In this document: one piece after another, positions 28,410 to 39,139 of the stretch | Position numbering within the stretch: the first letter of the stretch is position 1 | Layout of the letters: every line of letters begins with the position of its first letter | NCBI RefSeq assembly: GCF_026212465.1 | Contig: NC_080058.1 | Coordinates: 21,976,109 to 22,040,108 of the forward strand | Reading direction: 5' to 3' | Source: Amaranthus tricolor | Taxonomy: Eukaryota; Streptophyta; Magnoliopsida; Caryophyllales; Amaranthaceae | Length of the DNA stretch: 64,000 nucleotides | Notes under the pieces: generated by a model | The model's database searches: none | What the model was told of the DNA's origin: nothing | Seen by the model: the letters and a program-made list of their open reading frames with translations, nothing else | Program-made: the position numbers and the translations under genes

Positions 28410-29657
28410 TTATTTGAAGCCAGTAACAACTTGTATGGCAGTGAGAATTAACATCACAATCGCATACACTACCCCAATAACAGCCCAAGGATGGTTGAAG
28501 TAGTTATGCTTAAGTATGGCTTTCCATTGATTCCAACGAATACTAGCATAAGCATTGAGTTTTTGACAGGTGCCCGAGTAGTAAAAGTTTGAACTATTCA
28601 ACCTTGTTTGCTTGAAGATCTTGCTGAACAGATTAACCACTTCTTCATTATTCCCTAGCCAATTCTCTATCACCCCACTTTTGATGAGTATGGCTACATC
28701 CTTTGGGGTGTTAATCAAGCTATCAAGGAATGCAAAGTAGTCAATGATGTATGAATCAAAGAAATAATGGCATTGCTCAAATACCATGATGTTTCGAAAC
28801 AAGGATTCCGTATCATCTGTCACCACAAACTTTGGAATCTCCAAAACCCCTTTGTTGAATTGTATGTCGAGCAAATTCTCACTTCTTCCCACCATGAATT
28901 TGACTCCCGCTTCACTGAGCTCACTAACACTTGAAGTAAACTCAAATTTTTGTTTGGTATTGGGTGATGGAATTCGAAGGGTAGAAGGCAAGTAACATAC
29001 TCTAAGGAAATCAACCAAATGTTTAACATCAATCATTGCTAGTGTGGGAGGGATAGCTTGGTCTCTTCCTATGAAAAACCTATATGTAATATCAAGGAAG
29101 GGAAGTTGCCTATTTTGAGAGGAGGGGTCAAAGGCTAGGTCATAAAGACCCTTAAGAATAAAGAATGGTAATTGGTTTTCTTCGAGCCTTATATCTCGAG
29201 TGACTTCTAAGATCATTCTAGGTGTATTAAAAATATGGTCATTTGCCTCAATGAATTCACGGAAATGGCCCCTTAAAAGAAGCTCAATTATGAATGTTGC
29301 ATCAATGAGCGCCATTTCAATGAAAAGTTCACTAGGTAGGCTAATCGGCTCAACATAACATTGACGAGCTACCTCTTCCCATCCTCTTACAACTTGCACA
29401 TAATAATCTAAGTTTTTATAAGCAGATCGTTGAAGAAAAGATTGCAAGTACCTCAATTTCTGTTGTTCCATAGCTACTAGTCTTGGATCTCCATAGTAGA
29501 AAGGGCCAATAGAGACCACCAAAGGCCGATAAGCATCTTCACTCACCATGCGAAGACTTTTCGGGACTTTGTAGATGCAACAATTTGAAGAAAGTGCTGG
29601 CAAAGATTTAAGCTTGTCTAGTATCGATTTCGAAACCCAATTGTTTGGATCTCCCAT
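28410..29657 (-). CDS. DUF247 family protein, intact, single exon
   Basis: One uninterrupted frame of 415 codons starts with MGDPNNWVSKSILDKL. Seen: CCIYKVPKSLRMVSEDAYRPLVVSIGPFYYGDPRLVAMEQQKLRYL (about 22-68), the usual DUF247 (UPF0481) opening; PSELFIEMALIDATFIIELLLRG (about 103-125); DIRLEENQLPFFILKGLY (about 152-169), the family's most conserved block; and a C-terminal hydrophobic segment WAVIGVVYAIVMLILTAIQVV (about 391-411), predicted to be a membrane anchor. Length and single-exon form are normal for the family. Function is mostly unknown; DUF247 genes have been linked to self-incompatibility in grasses, which need not apply here. It lies in the 9.7-kb block between the two hAT-A transposase halves. 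Confidence 0.93.
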   Translation of the reverse strand: MGDPNNWVSKSILDKLKSLPALSSNCCIYKVPKSLRMVSEDAYRPLVVSIGPFYYGDPRLVAMEQQKLRYLQSFLQRSAYKNLDYYVQVVRGWEEVARQCYVEPISLPSELFIEMALIDATFIIELLLRGHFREFIEANDHIFNTPRMILEVTRDIRLEENQLPFFILKGLYDLAFDPSSQNRQLPFLDITYRFFIGRDQAIPPTLAMIDVKHLVDFLRVCYLPSTLRIPSPNTKQKFEFTSSVSELSEAGVKFMVGRSENLLDIQFNKGVLEIPKFVVTDDTESLFRNIMVFEQCHYFFDSYIIDYFAFLDSLINTPKDVAILIKSGVIENWLGNNEEVVNLFSKIFKQTRLNSSNFYYSGTCQKLNAYASIRWNQWKAILKHNYFNHPWAVIGVVYAIVMLILTAIQVVTGFK

Positions 29658-29659
29658 TT

Positions 29660-32281
29660 GAATGAGCTTTCACTTTAGAAAAACGAAATGAAATTGTGAG
29701 ACAAGACAATCTACTAAAACAAACGAGTATGTATGCATGAAAATTAACATACTTCTTACAAGTCAAGCATGTTTTGTTACCTTTTTAGTTTTCTAGAGGT
29801 GGGATGAGTTGTGACACATACTACATAGTTTGATACACTCCTCTAAATATCAATGTGAGAGCTTTCAAATGTAGCAATCTCAACTGGAAAGAAGAGTAAT
29901 ATGACACATTTACTATATCGTCTATCAAATCGTTGTTTATTTAAGCACTTATTTTTGAACAAATTGATGCATCTTCAACAAACAACTACTCTCTTCTTTC
30001 CAAATCAATGCAATCTTATTTTCAATTCTGTAAGTTTCAAATTTAAGCACTCATTTTTGTTTTCTCAAACACGGTAAAATTTATCCCTCTCCCTTCCATT
30101 ATGCTCCACCTTCTCTCCTTTGTTCCTACCACCACAAGAACTTTTCTCAGTTACTTAATAGTGCAGATAGAGTCAGGCACACAATCAATCTCAATAAATT
30201 AAATGACTGCTTGTAATCACTTTGGGAGTGTTTGGTATGCTTTTTTTCATATGCCATAAGGGAAATGGATAAGCAAATCCATTACTTGCGTTTGTTTAGA
30301 TAATCAGGTAACTATTTCCATTTCCTTTTGGTAACCGATTCCTCCAATTTGTTTCCACTCTCAAAGCTAGATTCATTATCTCATACTTTATTGTCTATAA
30401 CAAGATGTAAACTTGCCAATATAAAACAATATGCATTGATTTTTGAATTGGATAAATCAACCTGACAATTGAAATTTTAAAAAAGACATATTTCTTATTC
30501 AACTATGGAGTTCAATCAAAACAAAAATCCAATTCAATTTTTTTTATACAAATCTTTTTCAATATTTTTTGTCAAAAGTATCAATTTCTTGTTTATTTTT
30601 ATGTTACATTTTTATATTTGATTTGATTTCTAATAATTTAACACTTGAATTATCCCATTGAATTTTTTGTATTTAAATACCTCATATTTTTTGTCTTTGT
30701 CAAATAATAAAATAAATTTTGCATTTAATTGAATTACTATGTGCTTTCCAAGTAATTGTTTTATATAGTTATTATAATTTATAACAATGACTTATACGGT
30801 TATAGCCATGCTTGTCATAATTTTGTTTGTGTTCATCTGCATTTATTTATCACTTTGATGATTTTTTTATGAAAAGATATATTGTTGTAGAGACATTGAT
30901 GGAAATAATGGCGCAATAAAATGAAGTATAATTAATTACTCTTTCTACATATATCAAATAATAAGAAAGGAAAAGAAAATAAAGTGTTTCGCTTACATAA
31001 TGATACCAAACTAACAAGGCCTTACAATTTCCTTTACCCCTCCTTAAGAGTTCCCTTTCCATTCCCAAAGAAATCAATCCAGCACATAACTATCTCAACA
31101 TAAAACTACATATAAACGGATTACAATGACAATGATACCAAAAGGTTAAATGATTGAAACTTTTAAGTACTCAATATAATGTTAAAAAAAAAAAAGTAAA
31201 AATGGAGTAAGAAAAGAAAAAAGTAAAGTTACCAAATGCTGTACTGACAATTGATTGAAACTTTGTGAAATTATTTGTGGGTAGTGGGGTTCAATTTGTT
31301 TTCACCTGATTGTAATGCTCTTTCATGAAATCGATTCAATTTATAAGCAGAAAGGATGAACAATGAGTGTAAAAAATGTAGAGAAAATTGATTCGAAACC
31401 ACTTATTAGTCTCCTCAAAGAATCAAGGAACCTTCAACTTCAGTTTCTGAATTCTCTTTCTTTTCACTTTTACCAATTTTGTTTGTCCAACAAACAAAGC
31501 AACCTTAGATTCTTGAGCAGTTATATATTTCAAGCAAATTAACTTTTTATAATCTATAAATTTAAACAGAGTCACATGAAATTTTGTTTAAATCATGTCA
31601 ATTTAAAATTTAACAAATAATTTTTAATTTTTATAATTTTTTAATCTATATAATTAGAGACATTATTGATTAAATTTTTATATTAAATAGTGTAAAAACG
31701 AAAATAATGCAAATAGTAAAAAATAATGGAGGAAATACTTAGTATTTAAGAATACATGTAATGTAATGCTTATAATGGTATTAGTAGTGCTTTTCCTTGT
31801 CAGAAAGTGTTCTCCCCTTTTTCTACTTTCTACTAGTGCTTCAAACCACTTTTAGGTTTGTATGTACGTGTTCGGCGAAATTATGTAATCTCTGTCAAAT
31901 TAATTACTACTACTCTTGCGTTTAATATTATACAACCTTAGATTCTTATTTAGTTATTTACTAGGTGTAGTGGTATACTTAGCTCCATTCTTATTTACTT
32001 GCAACATATTGCTATATAAATTTAATGTTTTATGTAATGTAGAAGTAATGTGTTATTTTAATTATTTATATATTGAATTATTCATATCTAAAAATTATAA
32101 AAGTTAATATTATAAAAATATGAGTTAAAAAAGTCAAATATGATCCTACTTGATTATATTTTTCCTTACACATTAGCCACAATATATAATATAAAATTGA
32201 ACCATGAATATTTATAGTATCAATAACCGTAATAAAGCAAATATTTCACAACGGATGAAGCATTTCATTTATATATTTATA
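29660..32281. other. Upstream region of DUF247 with a possible MITE
   Basis: Contains the promoter side of the DUF247 gene and AT-rich DNA. A possible inverted-repeat element spans about 30221-31025: GGGAGTGTTTGGTATGC at the left faces the inverse GGCCTTGTTAGTTTGGTATC at the right. Such TTTGGTA-type ends are common in plant MITEs, but no clear duplication was seen. No coding region is supported. Confidence 0.3.
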
Positions 32282-33945
32282 GTATGACAACTATTTGACA
32301 AGATCATGGTGGATGGCGCTTTGAAAATGACAAAATGCAAGTATTGTCAAGTCGAACTTACGGCAGGTTACGGCAGGTGGTAATAGGGGCATTTCACACC
32401 TTCACAAGCATGCTGCGAAAGCATGTCCCAGGAGACACTTACAACTTACTCCTGCTAGCCAAACACAATTGAAGATTAAAACAAATGATGATGGAACAAA
32501 TTTGTCGGAGTTAGGTAGTATGAAGAAAGATGTATTCAATCAAGATGTATCGAGAAAGGACTTAGCTCATATGGTCATTATGCATGAGTATCCGTTGTCA
32601 ATAGTGGACCACATTGGATTTAGGAGATTTGTTTTTGGTCTCAATTCTTCTTTTAAGATGATATCTCGAGCAACATTGAAGCATGATATCATGAAAATGT
32701 ATGATGAAGATAAAAAAGCACTCAAGGCATTATTGGAGCATAATGAGAGTAAGGTGTCAATTACTACCGATATGTGGACAATGGATCCTTAGAAATCGTA
32801 CTTTGAGGTAATAAGTCTGAAATGTTGATAATTTATTTACTATAATATGAAATGTTGTATGTTGTTTTATGAATTTCTGAAATATTATTTGCTTATTATG
32901 TTATATATAGGTTTTGTTATGTTCCATGTCCACATTTAAAAGGAGTTTTAGCTAAAGTTTTAATGGATAATTTGTCTCAATATTCTTTAGAGAACAAAAT
33001 TTCTTCTGTGGTTGTTGATAATTGTAGTATTAATGATGCTATGATGGGAATCTTATTGGATAAGTTTGAGAAAAGTTCACTTGTATTGGGTGGAAAGTTT
33101 ATGCATAATAGATGTAGTGCTCATATTTTAAACCTTATTGTGCAAGATGGGTTAGATGTGATTAGTTCTGCGATTGAGAAAGTTCGAGACTGTGTTTCAT
33201 TTTGGATGTGAACACCAAAAAGAATTGAAAAATTTGAGGAGGCATGTCGCTTTTTGAATTTAAGTACTAGTAAGAGGCTTATTCTTGATTGTAAGACTAG
33301 GTGGAACTCTACATTATTAATGCTTCAAGCAATTTTGCTTTTTAAGAATGTGTTCTTGAGGTTAAAATATTTGAATAAGAGAATGAAATTTGAGGTTCCT
33401 AGTGAAGAAGATTGGACTTTAGCTGCTCTTGTGTGTGAGAAGTTGGAGATTTTTTATGATACAACTCTTGTATTTTCCAGAAGGAAATACACTACCATTA
33501 ATTTGTTTTTCAACGTATTTGTGAAATTAAAGTTGTTTTGAAGCAATGGTTAGAATGTGATTTGGAAGTTATTAAGTGTATGGCTCAAAAAATGCAAGAA
33601 AAATTTGACGAGTATTGAGAAGACATTAATGAATTGTTAGCTGTTGCATCTATTTTAGATCCAAGAAACAAAATGGATTGTATTAAGTTTTATTTTGACT
33701 TATTTTATGATGGTGAAGCTGGGATGCAAATTGAAAGAATTAGAAAGCTTCTTGATATGCTAGTTGATGAGTATCAAGAGAATAAGAATGAGGATTATGA
33801 ATTACTTAGTCAAATTTCCAAAAAAAGGGTACCTGTGCAATCTTCTAAGAGTGGATAGGATTTATGGGCACAAAATAAAATTGCTAAGACTAGCACAAAG
33901 AAAGTGGACCCAATCTTTAAAGTGGATCATTATTTAGCAAAATAA
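32282..33945 (+). pseudogene. hAT-A transposase, 3' part
   Basis: It begins abruptly at the zinc-finger region (equivalent to 21856), so the true start is missing. It continues through DLAHMVIMHEYPLSIVDH, TTDMWT, an intron at about 32807-32910, then DNCSINDAMM, RCSAHILNLIVQDG, DCKTRWNSTLLMLQ and AVASILDPRNKM, all typical of hAT transposases. Breaks: a 10-bp duplication at about 32365, a 56-bp deletion after the TTDMW motif, and stops near 33209, 33540, 33617 and 33856. The family's C-terminal dimerisation domain is not seen before the (TA)n run. It is non-functional. Confidence 0.8.
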
Positions 33946-34014
33946 AATTGATGTTCAAGGCGATGGTGAAGTAGTTGATATTATAAAGTTGGTATTTTAT
34001 TTGTAACATAAACT

Positions 34015-34020
<6 letters not shown>

Positions 34021-34100
<80 letters not shown>
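34021..34100. repeat. (TA)40 microsatellite
   Basis: Eighty bases of uninterrupted TA dinucleotide within the 3' region of hAT-A. Confidence 0.95.
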
Positions 34101-34101
<1 letters not shown>

Positions 34102-34696
34102 TATTTTAATTTAAGTTTTTCATTTACATTCGCTTTCTTATAAATGTTTGTAGGATCTTGATGACGACCCACATGATTAGAGGAAGGAGTTCAGCATTTA
34201 GAAAATGAATGATATGGGAGTTAGATTTGTATTTGGACAAAGATTAACTGTGTATTTTGGATTTTAGTGTTTTCGTAACTTGAATTTAAGTGCTTTAATG
34301 TTGTTTGTAGAGTTATAGTAATTTCTGCCATTGAAGTAAAAATATGTTACTCAACTTTGTTTTTAAGTTTGGTTTTGAAATCATTATTGATTTAGAAGGT
34401 TTTAAGTAATTCTCTATGGATTTTAGGAACCTAGACCATAAGAGTCTAATAAGGGTTTAGATTAGGGTCCATATTAGGGTCTATTTTTTAGACTCTTTAA
34501 TTTCACTCAAAAAAATAAACTTTTCAGGGTATGGTTCTAGACTCTAAGGGTCCGGGTCCAGACAATTAGGGTCTGGGTTAGAACTAAATTTTTAGACCCT
34601 TAATATCACGATCTGGATCTGGACCCTACCCTAAAATTAGGGTCTGGATCCGGGTAGGGTCCAAACCTAACCCATACCCTTAAATGCCCATCCCTA

Positions 34697-35566
34697 CTTG
34701 ATCTTGATCCTCCATAACAAAGAAAAAAAGTGTTAATCACATTCACAAATACTTATTTTGTACTTGCTTTGATTCTCCATACATAGACTTGAATAATGTT
34801 GACTCATTCGTATTTATACAGGCTATGAATATTGGACCCTTTCATTTAGTTGAAACATATCAACACAAGGATTGATTCAAAATGCGTCTACTATGCATAT
34901 AACTTTAACTTTGAAACTGAAAATTGTGGCACCAATTTGTAGTAAGTGTTTGAAACTGAAAATGGCAAGTGAGCAATCAAGTGAGAAAAGAACTAACAAA
35001 AAGTGCACTAGCAGTCCCATATAATCAAGGACCATTCAACATTTCAATGTATTTACTATTTACATCATTAACTGTAATCATCACCAGAGACCAATATTGC
35101 TAAATTTCTTGTGAAACTGAACAAAAAAGACAAACCACAATCACTCAAATTAATACTACTAAAAGCCAACATGAAAAAATTAATCACATTGGGGTAAAAT
35201 CATATCAGCCAAAGATTGGAAACTAAAATTCAGCAAGACTTAATATTCAAATAGCTAGCAGCATTGATAAGATCAAAAGAGTATTTAGATCACCAAGTCT
35301 TGACAAAGTCTTCATCCGAATTTTGAGTTCTTTTTCATAACCACTGTTATCACCAAGACTTAATATTCTAAAAACTCAAGGCTGGACAGCTCATAACATT
35401 GTGCTAACGGGTTTGTTCTGCAAGAATTTTTCTACAAACAACAACTAAATCGGTGCGGCTGTTAAATGATGCTGATTGGATTTTACTTATTTTTCAAAAT
35501 AGATGCTATCTGTCAATCTGTACACACAAAAAACATAAATCAGAGAAGAAAAGAAAAATACTTACA
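34697..35566. other. AT-rich spacer right of hAT-A
   Basis: No gene, RNA or structured repeat could be supported between the hAT-A right end and the acyl-CoA oxidase exon. Confidence 0.4.
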
Positions 35567-35689
35567 CTACAGGCGGCTCCTTGCAGAAGCTTTGATGCTT
35601 GCGATACTTGTGGCTTCTCTTGCTGTCACCAATGTGTTGATATCATATGTTCCTTCATAGGTGTAGATGGGCTCAAGGTTACAGAATGC
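35567..35689 (-). pseudogene. ACX4: Orphan last exon of acyl-CoA oxidase 4 (ACX4)
   Basis: A good acceptor (TTTTCAG) at 35690-35692 is followed on the minus strand by 40 codons beginning [20 protein letters not shown] and ending SARSRL, then [25 protein letters not shown] is characteristic of the end of plant ACX4, the short-chain peroxisomal oxidase of fatty-acid beta-oxidation, and SRL is a peroxisomal targeting signal type 1. The exon has no defects. I found no other ACX4 exon upstream up to about 43 kb, where a block such as LGGNGILADFLVAK would be expected. It is therefore probably a fragment, unless the gene has very large transposon-filled introns. Confidence 0.75.
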
Positions 35690-35699
35690 CTGAAAATAG

Positions 35700-37594
35700 A
35701 ACTATGATGAGCTAAAGGAAAAGAAAAGGGAGGGGTCGGGTAAACGAGAGCTCAAGGTTACATTGGCATAATAAAACACAAGATGACAAGATATACTAGC
35801 ATAACAACAAATCCAAGGAAATTGAATTATGATAAACATTGATTTTTAATAAATTGGATATTAAACTGACAGTCCAACAGAACATAGCTAGCTTGACAGT
35901 AGTCGTTCATCAAAACTACTCCTTTTATTCCACAACTTGCACTCTTTAATCTTAAGGTTAGTTGGATTGGAGTCCTTGAATTCATATGTGAAAGATGTAT
36001 CAAGTAATGGATCTGAAATACTTTCCTTATGCCCCCCTCCTCCCACCCCCACCCCCCCTCCATAAACAACAAAATTATACGCAAAATTATACTGAAAAGT
36101 GTTAACTTTGACTGCTTATTTATATGAATGACAACTAGTGTGAGCCTGAAGACAAGATTGCCAGAAAAGTTTGAAGAAACTAGTGTGACCTTTTTGCCTA
36201 TGATATTATTCATATCAGTTATAAACAAATATTTCCCTACTTTTCAAGTTTAAACTAAACAAATTCTCACATATTTTGGTTGTTTAAAGATAGGGAGCAT
36301 CACAGAAAAAAGTCATTTGTTTGGTCAATCTTCATAAATTAATCCAAAAGCTCACTTCAAATAGTACAAATTTGCATAATTTATTCAAATGACGGTCCCT
36401 CATAAACAGAATCAGTGCTACTATGCTTGAATTTGTAGAGAATCTATATTTTCCTCCTCTTACTCATCAGATTCAACTCAAATAAGTCGGACAAACATGG
36501 AATATTCGCTGAAATATTCAAAATATATCAATCTAAAACTTAAGTAGTAAATAACTTATTTAATCGTAGCATTATCATCCTTCTTTTTTTTCTTTCTTTC
36601 TACCACATTTGAAAAGAAAAATCGACGAAAAAGTCCAATTATATGAACTTGAAATGCAGGGAGCAAATAAAAATTATAGCTAATTTGTCCTTAGCTTTAT
36701 TCACCTACTTTTGGTTTATAAAAATTTGTAATGAAACATCAGACAAATAAAACCAACAAAAGCACCGAATTAGATAACAATGAAAACATTACACTAAATT
36801 CAATTGCAATTAAAAATCAACAAAGTTCATGATATGTGTGGCTATCATAAGATGAATGATATAATCTTCTTATTATAGAAGTCACAGTAAAACCTTCAAA
36901 ATTTAATACAACTAAAATTAATCAATACGGGCTAGCAAACTAAAATGAATCAAGTTATCAAACATTTAACAGGAAAAACACATACTTATACAAAACAAAT
37001 ACTTTGTCCACATATTTATATAAAGGATGTATTTTATGTATCATGTATTCATTTGGATGTTTGATTCTTAATTATTGATTCTTCCTCGAACAAATCATGC
37101 AACTATGACTTTATATATGTCTGCAAAAGGGAGTAAAAGGGTCATTTCTTCATTATATATTAACTCATTGATATTTCATACAATAACTAATCCCAACGAT
37201 CCCTGGAGCACTAGCCGCTGGTGTTGTGATCTTTGGTGATGATTTTATGTCAGGATTTGAACTTCCAGCTGTAAGAATACAAGACTCTAGCCTTACTCTA
37301 TCAACTGATCCTCCTTTCTGATAAGAAATTATACTTTTGCGTTGCAAACTACGATTATAATGTGGAATGCATTGTTTTGTAACCAATAACTATGTTTATA
37401 AATGTGGTTAAGTTGAGTAGAGGGACATAGTTTTACAATTTAATAACCAAATAAGCTGCACAGGATAAATTTTACAGATTTGGCTACCACACAAGATAAA
37501 GCTGTTTCAAATTATGCATAGTTTACATTCTTGTTTGCACCATTAGCTGCCTCCTACCGTCAGAGGCATTTTATCAAACACTTTGTAGGCATAT
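35700..37594. other. Non-coding region, no gene seen
   Basis: AT-rich DNA with a C-rich patch at 36030-36062. A 73-codon minus-strand frame at 37165-37386 has no recognisable family features. Confidence 0.4.
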
Positions 37595-37716
37595 AATTCA
37601 AACCAACATATATAATCATACATACTTTTCAATTCAAACCAACATATATAATCATACATACTTTTCAATTCAAACCAACATATATAATCATACATACTTT
37701 TCAATTCAAACCAACA
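37595..37716 (+). repeat. 36-bp tandem repeat, 3.4 copies
   Basis: Three exact copies of a 36-bp unit starting AATTCAAACCAACATATATA, then a 14-bp partial copy. The repetitive frame over it on the minus strand (CWFELKSMYDYI repeated) is a by-product of a unit length divisible by three. Confidence 0.92.
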
Positions 37717-38851
37717 ATTATACATTTCAATGCTTCAAAATAAATTGTAACAAATTTCGTAGAGATGATAGTTAAGAGAAATCATATACCTTTAATTTGT
37801 GTTGGGAAATTAGGTTTTACTATGAAGACGATTAGAAGAGATTTAAAATGGTTGAAGAAATTATTTTCGTCCTTCAAGCAGCAGGCTGAACTGAGATATA
37901 AGTGTTCTCGTCCTCAAGTAGCAGGCTGAAGCAGTTGGCGGCACAAGGTTTGAACGAAATGGCAAAGACGACGGCTTTTAATGTCAACAGAGAGATTGGA
38001 GTATCTATACTTGAAGACTTGCATCAGCAACATCAGTCACTTTTGCATGGACATTATCCAGTGAGTACTTACTAATCATTTAAGCGACTCCATGCGTCCC
38101 AATTTTGTTCTAACACTTGCCTTTCCCATAGTTCAATTACATACATTCATAAGAGTATTTTGATATTGATCTAGCATTTCTTCTCCCTTTTTGTACCCAC
38201 AGTCCATAAGCTCACTCCTTTCTCATTTCATTCAAAAAAATTGTAACTTTGACTCTTAATTAACTTTGCTGTGATAATTTATAATTGTAACTATAACTAT
38301 TTGTTTCAAATTTTAGGAGGTGAATGACTTACTCTAGGGATGTATGAATAATTAGCTTCGACTTGCTATACATGTTTTTAAGAGAGCTTGAGATGGTGAT
38401 TGATCATGTTTTTGTTGATAAATAATTGCTTAATGGGGGGACGGAATTAATAAATTAAGTTTTAATAGAGTTTGAAAGATTCTTTCTTTTATCATTGTTA
38501 TACAAAAAAGGTTGATGTGATTATTACATCCTACTGGTAGTTCATCACAAGTAACACACACATGTTCAAATAACATATCAGAAGATACAGTAAAGCTAAT
38601 GAAAGCCTAATTGGCAACGAATTAAAACTCTTGCTAAGCGATAGATTATTGTTAACGTCTGATTGTGTCTGAGTTGACATGCTTTTAATGAGTGCATAAA
38701 GATATGTAGTCCTATGGTGCTGAAGGCAGCAAGTTTGTAAGAACTATTAGAGGATTTGGAGAATTTTCGGTTTACTTTAAATTGGACTATTACATTTGTT
38801 TATATTTACATATAATAATCTGGTTTACTTTAAACCGGATTATTACATCTG

Positions 38852-39138
38852 TTTGGAGTAGAACACAACGATGCACAATGTTCAGCTCTTAAAAATATTG
38901 ATATGTGATCATCTCCCAGAATACCGAGTTTTTGTCACGTTTTCATGGCGCCGGTACTGTCATTGTTGTTGATCAACTTCAAGACATGACTTGAACCACT
39001 CTTTCCCTGCTTCTTTTGTTTCTCCCGAGATCGGTCAAACCATTGAAGGCACAAAGATTGCATCTGTAAGAAGAAGCCTCTCTGATAACACACTCTGAGG
39101 AACTTGGACCATGCGACCAAACAGACTACCACAAATCA
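38852..39138 (+). repeat. Dispersed 287-bp repeat, copy 1
   Basis: About 85-90% identical by eye to 42272-42555, in the same orientation, 3.4 kb apart. Shared words include AAAAATATTGATATG, TTTTTGTCACGTTTTCATGG and GATAACACACTCTGAGGAAC. One frame of copy 2 reads FHGAGIIIVVDQLQDMASTTL, suggesting a decayed coding origin that I do not recognise. Confidence 0.75.
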
Positions 39139-39139
39139 A

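Larger units (their letters stand above)
10561..34696. mobile_element. hAT-A termini enclosing a nested 24-kb composite
   Basis: The left end at 10561 (TAGGGATGGGTAAGGGT) and the reverse complement of the right end at 34696 (TAGGGATGGGCATTTAAGGGT) are matching hAT-type terminal inverted repeats. Both are followed inward by many AGGGTC/GACCCT words (10567-10608, 17119-17200, 34440-34690). Outer flanks ATGGATCT and CTTGATCT agree at 6 of 8 positions, a possible decayed 8-bp duplication. Two transposase pieces lie inside, a 5' half (21709-22573) and a 3' half (32282-33945), sharing about 700 bp. Between them lies a 9.7-kb segment with host gene sequence. MULE-1 and hAT-B are inserted in the left part. 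The ends could belong to one rearranged element or to two elements of the same family; the sequence alone does not decide. Confidence 0.6.

Noticed and set aside
37190..37330. tRNA-like words (GATTTGAACTTCCAGCTGT)
   Set aside because: No consistent cloverleaf arms or CCA-adjacent acceptor stem could be built around them.
37595..37716. Possible CRISPR-like array
   Set aside because: Units are directly adjacent without spacers, in a plant nuclear context; it is a simple tandem repeat.
37543..37725. ORF with repeated CWFELKSMYDYI units
   Set aside because: By-product of a 36-bp non-coding tandem repeat whose length is divisible by three.
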